Assembly (NCBI RefSeq): GCF_009455635.1
Contig: NZ_QPER01000002.1
Span: 744,001 to 808,000 of the forward strand
Length of the DNA: 64,000 nucleotides
Source of the DNA: Paraburkholderia agricolaris
GTDB taxonomy: Bacteria > Pseudomonadota > Gammaproteobacteria > Burkholderiales > Burkholderiaceae
Direction: 5' to 3'
Under the pieces are notes generated by a model, which worked only from the letters and a program-made list of their open reading frames with translations, made no database searches and was not told the origin of the DNA. Below, in pieces: positions 45,614 to 55,258 of this stretch. A program made the translations under genes and the position numbers. Position 1 is the stretch's first letter; every line of letters starts with the position of its first letter.

Positions 45614-45690
45614 GTCATCGGGAGCCCGATGACGGAGGTATCGAATACAGAACTGGCCCGCGACCGGGGATGCCCGGTCGCGGGCCAGTT
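45614..45690. terminator. Two adjacent perfect hairpins
   Basis: GTCATCGGG/CCCGATGAC (45614-45633) is followed by an exceptional 18-bp perfect stem, AACTGGCCCGCGACCGGG against its complement, with a 4-nt loop (45651-45690). A smaller dyad precedes at 45585-45610. Position after the 45284 gene suggests transcription termination, but no long T-tract follows. Confidence 0.5.
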
Positions 45691-45803
45691 CATTTGAATC
45701 AGTGCGCGCGGCTGTTTTGCGCGCCTGGCAGCCGAGAGGGCAAGCAGCAAAGCCTCTGTGGCGGGTTCCGCCGGACTGCCTGGTTACCGGCTCGGGTATC
45801 GGC

Positions 45804-46121
45804 TTAGTTGCCGAAGTAGATCGACTTCGGACCGTTTGCCGGAACCGCATGACCGGACTGCGACGAGCCGCTCACCACACCGCCGAAACTGCTTTGCGCG
45901 GCTTGTGCGGTACCGTTCTGCGTGGCGACACGGGCTTGTGCAGCCTGAATGTCAGCCGGGTAGTACGGGTCGGCACGGCCCGGCTGGTAGCCGGCCTTTT
46001 CGAGTTGAATCAGTTCTGCACGCACCTGGGCGCGGGTCACGGGCTGGTTGGACTGCGCAAACGAGGCGACAGGAGCGGCCAGCACAGCGGCGATAACAAC
46101 AGCTTGAATGAGCGATTTCAT
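45804..46121 (-). CDS. DUF4148 domain-containing exported protein
   Basis: This 105-residue protein has a signal peptide ending ASFAQSN and the DUF4148 pattern (VTRAQVRAELIQLEKAGYQP ... YYPADIQAAQARV). The family is abundant in Burkholderiaceae, periplasmic and of unknown function. It is strong taxonomic support for the organism assignment. A good ribosome binding site (GGAGGT) lies about 7 nt upstream. Confidence 0.93.
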   Translation of the reverse strand: MKSLIQAVVIAAVLAAPVASFAQSNQPVTRAQVRAELIQLEKAGYQPGRADPYYPADIQAAQARVATQNGTAQAAQSSFGGVVSGSSQSGHAVPANGPKSIYFGN

Positions 46122-46253
46122 GATGAACTACCTCCAGTTCGGTCTTTATCTTGCTACGAGCGGTGTTGTTCGTAGTCAGTGATTGCATTGTAGTTTTGCG
46201 ATCTGGCCGGAGTAATAGTCAATTCAGGTAAGGTTTGTTGCGAAATTTGATAT

Positions 46254-46283
46254 AAAAAGGGGCGCCAATGGCGCCCCTTTTTT
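46254..46283. terminator. Bidirectional intrinsic terminator
   Basis: AAAAAGGGGCGCC-AAT-GGCGCCCCTTTTTT is a perfect 13-bp stem with flanking A and T tracts. It lies just after the leftward ABC transporter operon and before the DUF4148 gene, and works in both directions. Confidence 0.9.
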
Positions 46284-46303
46284 CATGCAGCCTGACGGTC
46301 AAC

Positions 46304-47167
46304 TCAAACCGCTGCGGGCCGCCACTTCAACAGCCGGTGTTCGAGTGCCGTCAACAGATAGTCCGCAGCCAGTGCGACCACGGCCAGCACGATCATTGCC
46401 GCGAACACGCCGCTTGCGTTGAACGCGCCTTGTGCTGTGGAGATCAGCAGGCCGATGCCTTGCTTCGAGCCGAGGAACTCGCCGACCACCGCACCGACCA
46501 GCGCAAAACCGAAGCTCACATGCAAGCTGGCGAGAATCCAGCTCAGCGCCGACGGAATCACCACCGAGGTCGTCACCTGACGGCGTGATGCACCCAGAAT
46601 CTGCGCATTCGCGATCATGTAGCGGTCTGCTTCGCGCACACCTTGAAACGCGTTGGCGAACACGACGAAGAACACCATCACCACCGCCAGCGCCACCTTC
46701 GAAGCCATGCCAAGACCGAGCGCAATCACGAACACTGAGCCGAGCACCACACGCGGAATCGAGTTGGCGATCTTGATGTAGAGGCTGAACACGTCGGAGA
46801 GCAGCTTGTTGCGGCCGAGCACGATGCCGCAGAACACACCCGCCACCGAACCGATAATGAAGCCGAGCCCGGTTTCTTCAAGCGTGACCCACACTTGCGT
46901 CAGGAGCGGACCTTGCGACGTGCCGTTCACGAACCAGTCGACGATCTGATCGAAAATCGCGCTGGGCATCGAGAAGAAGAACGGATCGATCCACTTCAGG
47001 CGCGCGGACAACTCCCACCCGCCGAGCACAACCACCAGCACGACAATGCGCAGCGTAATCACCAGCGCCTGGCGCTGCCGGATGCGTTTTTGCGCGACAC
47101 GCTCGACCTGGGCGAGTGTCACGGGATCGATGCCCGAAGGCATCATATGTTGAGGGGTCGTAGACAT
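46304..47167 (-). CDS. ABC transporter permease (SsuC/TauC type)
   Basis: This roughly 287-residue permease has about six membrane spans and the BPD-type EAA loop (EADRYMIANAQILGASRRQVTTSVVIPSALSWI). It belongs with the ATPase and binding protein encoded just upstream on the same strand. ATG 47167 has AAGGAA upstream; an earlier ORF start at 47215 overlaps the ATPase gene. Last gene of the operon, before the terminator. Confidence 0.92.
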   Translation of the reverse strand: MSTTPQHMMPSGIDPVTLAQVERVAQKRIRQRQALVITLRIVVLVVVLGGWELSARLKWIDPFFFSMPSAIFDQIVDWFVNGTSQGPLLTQVWVTLEETGLGFIIGSVAGVFCGIVLGRNKLLSDVFSLYIKIANSIPRVVLGSVFVIALGLGMASKVALAVVMVFFVVFANAFQGVREADRYMIANAQILGASRRQVTTSVVIPSALSWILASLHVSFGFALVGAVVGEFLGSKQGIGLLISTAQGAFNASGVFAAMIVLAVVALAADYLLTALEHRLLKWRPAAV

Positions 47168-47183
47168 GTTTGCCGTTCCTTGA

Positions 47184-47978
47184 TTAACCGATCTGCACTT
47201 CTTCGCGCAGGTCATGCCAGATGTCGCGCGAGATTTCGATGAAACGCGGTTCGTAGCGAATCTCCGACGTGACGCGCGGACGCGGCAGATCGATTTCGTA
47301 CACTTTCTTCAGCGTGGCCGGGCGGGCCGTCAGCACGAATACGCGGTCGGCAAGCGCAATCGCTTCTTCCAGATCGTGCGTGACGAACACCACCGAACCG
47401 GCGCCGCCCCACAGTTGCAGCAGTTCGTCCTGCATCAGCGTGCGCGTCTGCATGTCGAGCGCCGAGAAGGGCTCGTCCATCAGCAGGATTTCCGGCTTGT
47501 TGATGAAGGTTTGCGCGAGCGCCACGCGCTTTCTCATGCCGCCCGACAGTTGATGCGGATAGTGCTTGCCGAACTTGTCGAGGCCCACGCGGCGCAGCCA
47601 TTCGTTGGCTTCGTCGTACGCGGCGGATTTCGAGCGGCCGCGATACAGCGGGCCGGCCGCCACGTTGTCGAGCACCGAGCGCCACGGGAACACGGCGTCC
47701 GCCTGAAACACGAAACCGATGCGCGGATCGATACCGTCCACCGGCGCGCCCATCACCCGTACTTCGCCGGTGGTCGGCTTCAGCAAGCCGGTGATCATGC
47801 TGAGTGTGGTCGACTTGCCGCAACCCGTCGGCCCGACCACCGCGACGAATTCGCCGCGCGCCACCGACATGCTGAAGTCGCGCAACGCGACGGTTGCCTT
47901 GCCGTCCGGAGAGATGAAACGGCACGATACGTTGCGCATTTCGATGGCGGGTGTATCGCGTGACATGGGTTGATTCAT
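47184..47978 (-). CDS. ABC transporter ATP-binding protein (SsuB/TauB type)
   Basis: This 264-residue ATPase has Walker A GPTGCGKST (about residues 42-50), signature LSGGMRKRVALAQ and Walker B EILLMDEPFSALD. The SsuB/TauB/ThiZ-type subfamily supports import of sulfonates, pyrimidine precursors or similar small molecules. It lies between the permease and the binding-protein gene; the three form an operon. Confidence 0.93.
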   Translation of the reverse strand: MNQPMSRDTPAIEMRNVSCRFISPDGKATVALRDFSMSVARGEFVAVVGPTGCGKSTTLSMITGLLKPTTGEVRVMGAPVDGIDPRIGFVFQADAVFPWRSVLDNVAAGPLYRGRSKSAAYDEANEWLRRVGLDKFGKHYPHQLSGGMRKRVALAQTFINKPEILLMDEPFSALDMQTRTLMQDELLQLWGGAGSVVFVTHDLEEAIALADRVFVLTARPATLKKVYEIDLPRPRVTSEIRYEPRFIEISRDIWHDLREEVQIG

Positions 47979-48059
47979 CGGCTGATGCCTCGCAGTTCTC
48001 TTGATGTTGAATGGGCGTGATGTCGAGGACGTTGCTTCGGGCGCATTACGTCGAGTGCA

Positions 48060-49079
48060 TTACTTCGCTGCGGTCTTGACCGGTGCCGACACGTAATCGT
48101 TGGTGTAGGTCTTGGCGAGATCGATGTGCTTGCCCTTCACCGAAGGATTGAACGCCGACAGCACCTTGAGGACCGTGTCCGGGCCGTCGGCGGGCATCTT
48201 GCCGTCCTTCGTGAACATCGGCAGCGACGCCTTCAACGCGCCGACATACAGGTCCTTGTTATTGCCGTAGTAGTCCTTCGGCATCTTCGCGGCGATCTCT
48301 TCCGCGCTATGCGTCGCGATGAAGTTCAGTGTCTTCGCGAATGCGTGCGCGAGTTTCGCGGCGTCGTCCTTGTGCGATTCGGCCCACGCGCGCTGCACAT
48401 AGAAGCTCGAAGCCGGATACGTGCCGCCGAGCGCGGCACGCGTGCCTTCCAGCGTGCGCATATCGACCAGCACCTTGGCGTCGCCGGTCTTCAGCAACTG
48501 CGAGACGGTCGGCTCCGTGGTCATGCCCGCGTCGATACGGTTCTGCTTGATGGCGGCGATAAAGCTGTTGTCCGCGCCGACCGGCAGCAGCGTGTATTGC
48601 GTGGACGGCACGCCCGCGCGTTGCGCGAGGTATTGCGTGAGGAAGCTGGTGGACGAACCGAGGCCGGTCACACCCAGTGTCTTGCCCTTTGAGTCGGCCA
48701 TGCTTTTGAACGTCTCGGCAGCCTTGGTGGAGACCATTTCCACTTCACCCGGCACCTGACCGAAAATCACCAGCGCCTGGACTTCCTTGCCCTTGCTCTG
48801 CAAGTCGATGGTGTGATCGTAGAAGCCCACCACGCCTTGCACAGCGCCAGCCAGCAGTTCGTTTTCAGCATCCACGCCGGCCGGTTGCGAGAGAATTTCG
48901 ACGTCGAGTCCTTCGTCCTTGAAGTAGCCGAGTTGCTCCGTGAGCTTGGCGGGCAGATAGATGATCTTGGTGGCGCCGCCGACCATGATCGTCAGCTTCT
49001 CGGCGTGAGCCGCGGCCGAAGCGGCGGCAAGGGTGAACGCAACACCTGACACAGCGGCAATCTGGCGCAAGGTACGCAT
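48060..49079 (-). CDS. ABC transporter substrate-binding protein (SsuA/NMT1 type)
   Basis: This 339-residue periplasmic protein has a signal peptide ending AAAHAEKL and an SsuA/THI5-like domain (VGGATKIIYLPAKLTEQLGYFKDEGLDVEIL, LLAGAVQGVVGFYDHTI). It captures the imported ligand. There is no sulfonate- or taurine-processing enzyme nearby, so the substrate (alkanesulfonate, aromatic acid or pyrimidine) is open. First gene of the operon; the upstream region is shared with the divergent two-component genes. Confidence 0.92.
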   Translation of the reverse strand: MRTLRQIAAVSGVAFTLAAASAAAHAEKLTIMVGGATKIIYLPAKLTEQLGYFKDEGLDVEILSQPAGVDAENELLAGAVQGVVGFYDHTIDLQSKGKEVQALVIFGQVPGEVEMVSTKAAETFKSMADSKGKTLGVTGLGSSTSFLTQYLAQRAGVPSTQYTLLPVGADNSFIAAIKQNRIDAGMTTEPTVSQLLKTGDAKVLVDMRTLEGTRAALGGTYPASSFYVQRAWAESHKDDAAKLAHAFAKTLNFIATHSAEEIAAKMPKDYYGNNKDLYVGALKASLPMFTKDGKMPADGPDTVLKVLSAFNPSVKGKHIDLAKTYTNDYVSAPVKTAAK

Positions 49080-49362
49080 GAAGCAGTCTCCTTAGGTTTG
49101 GTCGCCGCTATCTGCGGATGCGGCGCTTTCTGGATGAATGACGGGGATTATAAAAATCGGAAACCTTCTGGCAGCTTTCGGGGCTGGGGGCAAATTATGG
49201 GTGTTAACCCGAGAATTCACATCATCCGCTCCGCCACCCCCTGGCAAACCCCATAACGTAGGCCACGAATTACGCAAGCTGCGCGCAACGCCCTTGTTTT
49301 ACGGCACAATCGGCGTCCTGACTTTTGCCGCGCATTGAGTGACCCAATTCGCCGTTCCCGCC

Positions 49363-50040
49363 ATGAAGCTGCTGCTTATCGAAGACAACCCGACGCTTGC
49401 GCACTGGCTCGCGAAAATGCTGGAGCAGGAAGCGTTCGCGCTCGACGCGGTGCAGGACGGCGACGCCGCCGATCGCCTGCTGCGCACCAACCACTACGAC
49501 GTGATCCTGCTCGATCTGAATCTGCCGAAGCTGTCGGGCAAGAACGTGCTGCGCCGGCTGCGCCAGCGCGGTGACGCCACACCGGTGCTGATCCTGACCG
49601 CAAGCGGATCGATCGACGAAAAAGTGGAACTGCTCGGCGCCGGCGCGGACGACTACCTGGTCAAGCCTTTCGAAGTGCGCGAACTGATTGCGCGGATCAA
49701 GGTGGCGATCCGGCGTCAGTCGCCGTCGAAAGCCAGTGAGGTTGTCTGTGGCGATCTTTCGTTCGACATCGACACGCGCCAGTTCACGTTGAAGGGTGCA
49801 CCGCTGAATGTCACGCCACGCGAGCGCTCGGTGCTCGAAACGCTGATCCTGCGTCTGGGCAAGACGGTGACCAAACCGGCGCTGGTCGATGCGATTTTCA
49901 CGCTGGCGGACGAGCCGAGCGAGGACGCGGTCGAAATCTACATCTCGCGGCTGCGCAAGAAACTCGACGGCAGTTCGGCCGCGATCGTCACGTTGCGTGG
50001 GCTCGGTTATCTGCTGCGCAAGAAAGAAGATGACCAATAG
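49363..50040 (+). CDS. OmpR-family response regulator (TctD/QseB-like), system 1
   Basis: This 225-residue regulator has a receiver domain with phosphoacceptor D51 (VILLDLNLP), the T/K switch motif VKPFE near residues 99-103 and a C-terminal winged helix (about 130-220, EIYISRLRKKL). It overlaps the kinase start by 11 nt. ATG 49363 is preferred to a GTG at 49339. A homologous pair in reversed gene order follows. Confidence 0.93.
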   Translation: MKLLLIEDNPTLAHWLAKMLEQEAFALDAVQDGDAADRLLRTNHYDVILLDLNLPKLSGKNVLRRLRQRGDATPVLILTASGSIDEKVELLGAGADDYLVKPFEVRELIARIKVAIRRQSPSKASEVVCGDLSFDIDTRQFTLKGAPLNVTPRERSVLETLILRLGKTVTKPALVDAIFTLADEPSEDAVEIYISRLRKKLDGSSAAIVTLRGLGYLLRKKEDDQ

Positions 50041-51424
50041 CCTGCGCATGCGTCTGCTGTGGTGGCTGCTGGTGCCGCTCGCGCTGTACGTGTTCGTCAC
50101 CGGCAAGGCAGAGTACGACAACGCGCGCCGTACGGCGGATCTGGTGCAGGACAACCAACTGATCTCGTCGGCGCGAATGATTGCCGGGGAAGTGGAATGG
50201 GTGGACGGTTTTCTGCGCGTAGATGTGCCGCCGGCCGCGCTTGAAGTATTCGTGTCGCCGTATCGCGATCAGGTGTTCTACAGCGTGCGGGTCGACAATG
50301 GCCGTTTGCTGGCCGGCACGCCGGATTTTCCGCAACACGCGGCGCTCCCGTCCGACCAGGCCGATCACTACGATGCCGAGTTTCATGGCCAGCCCGTGCG
50401 CGCAGTCGGACTCGTGCGCCTGATGTACGACAACGGCGCGACGCACCGGGTGCGGGTGACGGTAGGCAAGACGGTGCGCTCGCGTGACGCGATGGCGCAG
50501 CAATTGTGGCAGCCGCAACTCGTTCGGCAGATCGAAATGATTGTGCTGGCGGTCGCGCTGGTCTGCATCGGCCTCACCTTCGAATTGCGGCCGCTGATGA
50601 AAGTGAAGGAGGACGTCGCCGACCGTGACCCCATGCAGCTTGAGCCGATTCGCGTCGAGCGCCTGCATACCGAGTTGCGGCCCATCGTCGAAGCGATCAA
50701 TCAATGTATCGCGCGGCTCGGCGTACAGGTTGCCGCGCAACGGCGTTTTATCGCCGACGCCGCGCACCAGTTGCGCACGCCGCTCACGCTGCTTGGCACA
50801 CAATTGCAGTTCGCGCGCCAGCAGGACGGTCTGAATCCCGCGCTCGACGAAGCGCTCGCCGCGATGCATCGCAGCAACCGTTCAATGGTCGGGCTGACCA
50901 ACAAGCTGCTGTTGCTTGCCCAGGCCGAGGCCGCCGACAATCGGCAACTGGCCGTGGAAACGGTGGATCTGGTGGCGCTGGCAATGGAAGTGGCGGAGGA
51001 CCTGGCGCTGCTCGCCCAGGCCCGCGACATCGATCTGGGCGCCGAACTGAACGGCCCCGCGCCGGTGGCCGGGCATCGCGGCCTGCTTCAGGCGCTGATC
51101 GCCAATCTTGCGGAGAACGCGATCCGTTATACCGGCAGTGGCGGCCACGTGACGGTGGCGGTCAGCGCGCATACCGATCGGGTCACCGTGTCGGTGTTGG
51201 ACGACGGCCCTGGCATTCCCGCCGAGTCGCGCAGCCGCGTATTTGAACCGTTTTTCCGGGCATCGACGGATACGGAAGGAACGGGGTTGGGCCTCGCCAT
51301 CGTGCGCGAAATTGCGGATGCGCATCACGCGGAGATCGCGCTCAAACCAGGCGAAGGCGGCAAAGGCGTACACGTGAGCGTGTCGTTTCCGCGCGCGGCG
51401 GCCGAAGGGCGTCAGCCCGCATAA
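50030..51424 (+). CDS. Sensor histidine kinase (TctE-like), system 1
   Basis: This roughly 464-residue kinase has spans near residues 10-25 and 165-185 enclosing a 2CSK_N-type periplasmic domain, the H box FIADAAHQLRTPL (His about 246) and a HATPase domain (AENAIRYTGSGG, DDGPGIP, GTGLGLAI). It phosphorylates the response regulator encoded just upstream. TctE-type kinases sense organic acids, but ligand specificity is not readable here. Confidence 0.93.
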   Translation: MTNSLRMRLLWWLLVPLALYVFVTGKAEYDNARRTADLVQDNQLISSARMIAGEVEWVDGFLRVDVPPAALEVFVSPYRDQVFYSVRVDNGRLLAGTPDFPQHAALPSDQADHYDAEFHGQPVRAVGLVRLMYDNGATHRVRVTVGKTVRSRDAMAQQLWQPQLVRQIEMIVLAVALVCIGLTFELRPLMKVKEDVADRDPMQLEPIRVERLHTELRPIVEAINQCIARLGVQVAAQRRFIADAAHQLRTPLTLLGTQLQFARQQDGLNPALDEALAAMHRSNRSMVGLTNKLLLLAQAEAADNRQLAVETVDLVALAMEVAEDLALLAQARDIDLGAELNGPAPVAGHRGLLQALIANLAENAIRYTGSGGHVTVAVSAHTDRVTVSVLDDGPGIPAESRSRVFEPFFRASTDTEGTGLGLAIVREIADAHHAEIALKPGEGGKGVHVSVSFPRAAAEGRQPA

Positions 51425-51600
51425 ACCAGCCGCTTCAGATTGGCGAATCTGGAACGAGTCGGGACAAACCCGCAATCGGTGCCAGAAACGCGTGTGCGAA
51501 AGCTTCGGGAAGGATTCGCGCGCCTAGAATTTTTTGCAGTCGATCTATTAAACGTCCACCGAGAGGTGCGCCGGTTTCCAGGAAAGAGGAACGACGAATC

Positions 51601-52983
51601 GTGTTTTCAGGCAGTTTGCGCGGACGTTTGTTGTGGTGGCTCCTGCTGCCGCTGGCGGCGTTCGTTTCCATTTCCGGCCTGATTTCGTACCGTAACGCGC
51701 AGACCACGGCCGATCTGGTTCAGGACAACGCGCTGCTATCGTCGATGCGTATCATTGGCGAGGACATCGATTGGGATAACGGCAGCGTTTCGATCCAGGT
51801 TCCGCCTGCCGCGCTCGAGTTGTTCGAGTCGCCGGAGCAGGACAGTGTGTTCTATCGTGTCGAAGCGAGCGGCCACCGCCTGCTGGCCGGCAGCCCCGAG
51901 TTGCCGGTGCCGCGCGGCGCGGGCGATGTCCCGATGCTCTACTACACCCATCTCGACGATGGCCGGCCCGTACGCGCGGCTGTTTATGTGCGGCAGTTAT
52001 ACGACTCCGGCCGCACGGAGGAAGTCATCGTCGCGGTCGCGAAGACGGAGGGCTCGCGCGACGCCATGCTGTGGCGTCTGCTGCGGCCGCAACTGTTCGG
52101 TGAGGTGCTCACGCTGGTGCTCGCCATGGTGTTCGTCTACCTTGGGCTGACCTTCGAGCTGCGGCCGTTGATGAAGGTGAAAGACGACGTCGCCGATCGC
52201 AACGCGTCGCAACTCGAACCGATACGCGTGGTGCGCCTGCATGTCGAATTAAGGCCTATCGTCGACGCGATCAACCAGTGCATCGCGCGCATGGGCCAGC
52301 AGGCCGCAACCCAGCGGCAATTCATCTCCGACGCCGCGCATCAGTTGCGCACGCCGCTCGCGCTGCTGGTCGCGCAGATCCAGTTCGCGCGGCAACGTGA
52401 AAATCGGGACGCGCCGCTCAGCGAAGCGCTGGCCGGCATGCATAAAAGCAGCCACAAGCTGACCACCCTGACCAACAAACTGTTGCTACTCGCTCAGGCC
52501 GAGTCTGCCGCGCCGCCCAATACGCGCGAACGGGTCGATCTGAGCGCGTTGATCGCGGGCGTGCTGGAGGAGTTGATTGCGTTCGCGCAGTCGCGTGAAA
52601 TCGACCTGGGCGCCGAACTGGAAGACAGTTTGTACGTAACGGGCGACGAGGCGTTGACCGCGGCGCTCGTGACCAATCTTGTCGACAACGCGCTGCGCTA
52701 TACGCAAACCGGTGGCCGCGTCACCGTGCATGCCCAGCGCAGCAACGACAGGGCGATTGTGCGTGTGATCGACAATGGGCCGGGAATCAAGGCTGAAGCG
52801 AGGGCGCGCGTGTTCGAACGCTTCTATCGCGCGTCGAGTCATGCAGACGGAACCGGCCTCGGCTTGCCGATCGTGCGCGAGATCGCTCACCGGCAGGGCG
52901 GTGCCGTGACGCTCGAACCCGGAGAGGGCGGTGTTGGCCTGGTCGCCACCGTCGAGATGCGACTATGGTCGGCGGCGGTTTGA
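51601..52983 (+). CDS. Sensor histidine kinase (TctE-like), system 2
   Basis: This roughly 460-residue kinase is closely related to the preceding one (shared LRxRLLWWLLxPLA start, TADLVQDN, FELRPLMKVK, H box FISDAAHQLRTPL with His about 247). GTG 51601 with AAAGAGGAA upstream is the likely start. The sensor domain (about residues 30-170) has diverged most, suggesting a different ligand. The cognate regulator follows 32 bp downstream, the opposite order to system 1. Confidence 0.92.
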   Translation: MFSGSLRGRLLWWLLLPLAAFVSISGLISYRNAQTTADLVQDNALLSSMRIIGEDIDWDNGSVSIQVPPAALELFESPEQDSVFYRVEASGHRLLAGSPELPVPRGAGDVPMLYYTHLDDGRPVRAAVYVRQLYDSGRTEEVIVAVAKTEGSRDAMLWRLLRPQLFGEVLTLVLAMVFVYLGLTFELRPLMKVKDDVADRNASQLEPIRVVRLHVELRPIVDAINQCIARMGQQAATQRQFISDAAHQLRTPLALLVAQIQFARQRENRDAPLSEALAGMHKSSHKLTTLTNKLLLLAQAESAAPPNTRERVDLSALIAGVLEELIAFAQSREIDLGAELEDSLYVTGDEALTAALVTNLVDNALRYTQTGGRVTVHAQRSNDRAIVRVIDNGPGIKAEARARVFERFYRASSHADGTGLGLPIVREIAHRQGGAVTLEPGEGGVGLVATVEMRLWSAAV

Positions 52984-53015
52984 TACTCGATACGCCGGTA
53001 TATCAGGGGAGACTC

Positions 53016-53714
53016 ATGAAACTGCTGCTCGTTGAAGACGACGCCGACCTCGCGCGTTGGGTGATGAACCTTATGCAGGTCGAGCATTTCGCGATCGACT
53101 GGGCGCAGGACGGCGAGCGGGCCGAGACGCTGCTCGGCCTGCAATGCTACGACGCGGTGCTGCTCGATCTGCGGCTGCCGGGCATGAGTGGCAAGGACGT
53201 ACTGGCGCGCCTGCGCCGCAAACGCGACAACGTGCCGGTGCTCATGCTCACCGCTAACGGTTCGACCGACGACAAGGTGGCCTGCTTCTCGGTCGGCGCG
53301 GACGATTACGTCGTCAAACCCTTCGACGCGCGCGAACTGGTCGCACGCATCAAGGCGCTGATCCGTCGCCAGGCGGCCGGCGACAAGGGGCAGTCGATCG
53401 ACTGCGGCGATCTGCGTTATCTGTTCGACTCCCGTGAATTCGTGCTGCAGAACGAGCCTTTGCCGTTGCGGCGGCGCGAGCATGCGATCCTCGAAACGCT
53501 GATGCTGAAGCAGGGCAAGACAGTCTCGAAGTCCACCTTGATCGACAAGGTCTTCGCGCTCGACGACGAACCCAGCGCCGATGCCATCGATATCTACATC
53601 CACCGCTTGCGCAAGCATCTTGCCGGCTCCAGTGCAAAGATCATGACCTTGCGAGGATTGGGTTACATCCTGCGCGAAGAAGTGCCGCGCGAATCATTTG
53701 CCGAGACGTTATAA
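53016..53714 (+). CDS. OmpR-family response regulator, system 2
   Basis: This 232-residue regulator has receiver D51 (AVLLDLRLPGMSG), KPFDARELVARIK and a C-terminal winged helix (IDIYIHRLRKHL). It is homologous to the regulator at 49363. The ATG follows AGGGGAGA. The porin gene begins 188 bp downstream and is a plausible target. Confidence 0.93.
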   Translation: MKLLLVEDDADLARWVMNLMQVEHFAIDWAQDGERAETLLGLQCYDAVLLDLRLPGMSGKDVLARLRRKRDNVPVLMLTANGSTDDKVACFSVGADDYVVKPFDARELVARIKALIRRQAAGDKGQSIDCGDLRYLFDSREFVLQNEPLPLRRREHAILETLMLKQGKTVSKSTLIDKVFALDDEPSADAIDIYIHRLRKHLAGSSAKIMTLRGLGYILREEVPRESFAETL

Positions 53715-53902
53715 CGCCAGCGTGAGTATTTCGTAGTATTGAGCAGGTTAATCGATTCATTTAAATATCGTTGTATGTAGTGTTTTCACCGACGTTTCCC
53801 GTGCTTCTGCGAAAGAGGCGTGAAGGGTTGGTCTGACTATCCTTTGTTCTGCTACGCAAATGGATATCAGATCAATTCAACGCAGCAGGATCGGAGGAGA
53901 CG

Positions 53903-55030
53903 ATGGTAAAAAAGAGCAGCTTGTTGCTGGTGGCGAGCACGGGTGTCCTGGCGGTGGGCAGCGCTCACGCGCAATCGAACGTACAGCTTTACGGCCTGAT
54001 GGATCTGAGTGCAGTGTCTTATCAGACCAACGCGAATGCTGATGGCAAACACGTGGTTTCAATGGGTATCAACGGTGAACCGTGGTTCAGCGGCAGCCGG
54101 TTCGGCATGAAGGGCGCGGAAGATCTGGGTGGTGGTCTGAAGGCGATCTTCAGATTGGAAGCGGAGTACCGCGTGAGCGACGGCGCCATGGAGGACCCAG
54201 GCCAGATCTTCGATCGCGACGCATGGGTCGGCGTGGAAAGCGACACCATCGGTAAGTTCACCGCGGGGTTCCAGAACACGATTGCACGCGATGCGTCCGC
54301 GATCTATGGCGACCCGTACACCAGCGGGAAGTTGAATACGGAAGAAGGCGGTTGGACCAATACCAACAATTTCAAGCAACTGATCTTCTACGCGGGCAGC
54401 GCAACCGGCACCCGTTACGAGAACGGTCTTGTCTGGAAGAAGCTGTGGAACAACGGCATTTTCACGTCAGCGGGCTATGCGTTCGGCAACAAGACGAGTT
54501 TCGGCAACAACGCTACGTATTCCGTTGCACTCGGCTATAACGGCGGCCCGTTCAATGTGTCTTCGTTCTACAACCACGTGAACAATAACGGCTTCACCAA
54601 CAAGGCGTACTCGGTGGGTGGAAATTACGCGTACAGCATCTTCCGCGTGAATGCCGGCTATTTTCACTACACCGGCGATCAGGGTGCGCTGGGCCAACGC
54701 CGTGACAATGCGTGGACGGTGTCGTTCAAACTGGCGCCGAAGGGGCCACTCGACTACGAACTCGGCTACCAGCAAATGCACACGTCGAATGCCGCGTTCG
54801 ACACCAGCGGCAGTATCGCCAATGCCAACCTGAGTTTTGATCCGGATACCGGCACCGGCAGCGGTTATAAGGAAACCCTGTACGCCTCGATGTTCTATCA
54901 CTTGTCCAAGCGCACCGAGCTTTACGTGGCCGGCGACTACATGAAGCTGCACCGCGGCTATGTGGTGGCGACGACGTACGGGGCGAAGAACCAGTTGGAG
55001 TTGACAACGGGTATTCGTACGCGTTTTTAA
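53903..55030 (+). CDS. Gram-negative general porin
   Basis: This 375-residue outer-membrane protein has a signal peptide ending GSAHAQSN, the Burkholderia porin opening SNVQLYGLMDLSAV, PWFSGSRFGMKGAEDLGGGLKAI, and a C-terminal aromatic residue (TRF) for BAM recognition. It forms a 16-strand trimeric pore. GGAGG lies about 8 nt upstream. It follows the second two-component system, which may regulate it, and is ended by the hairpin at 55054-55099. Confidence 0.94.
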   Translation: MVKKSSLLLVASTGVLAVGSAHAQSNVQLYGLMDLSAVSYQTNANADGKHVVSMGINGEPWFSGSRFGMKGAEDLGGGLKAIFRLEAEYRVSDGAMEDPGQIFDRDAWVGVESDTIGKFTAGFQNTIARDASAIYGDPYTSGKLNTEEGGWTNTNNFKQLIFYAGSATGTRYENGLVWKKLWNNGIFTSAGYAFGNKTSFGNNATYSVALGYNGGPFNVSSFYNHVNNNGFTNKAYSVGGNYAYSIFRVNAGYFHYTGDQGALGQRRDNAWTVSFKLAPKGPLDYELGYQQMHTSNAAFDTSGSIANANLSFDPDTGTGSGYKETLYASMFYHLSKRTELYVAGDYMKLHRGYVVATTYGAKNQLELTTGIRTRF

Positions 55031-55053
55031 ATATTCCATAACGATCGATTCAA

Positions 55054-55103
55054 GGTCTGAAGAGGCGGCGCGCAGTTAGCGGCGGCGCCTCTTCAGACCC
55101 TTT
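55054..55103 (+). terminator. Terminator after porin
   Basis: GGTCTGAAGAGGCG pairs perfectly with CGCCTCTTCAGACC (14-bp stem, 18-nt loop that can fold further), followed by CTTTCC. It lies 24 bp after the porin stop. Confidence 0.8.
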
Positions 55104-55258
55104 CCTGCTTTCCGTTTCCCGTTTGCATTCCCGTGATTGCGCCGGCGTCACGGATAAGGTTTCCATAAGGTTCGCCATTGCACTATTCGCCGCATGGGTA
55201 AGCGCCAACGCGCCTGCTCGCAGCGTCGAATTAAATGCTGACCAATGGGAGAGCCAGC

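Noticed and set aside
52635..52646. TACGTAACG match inside the second histidine kinase gene
   Set aside because: Lies within conserved coding sequence, is only a partial palindrome and has no sigma-54 promoter at the expected distance.
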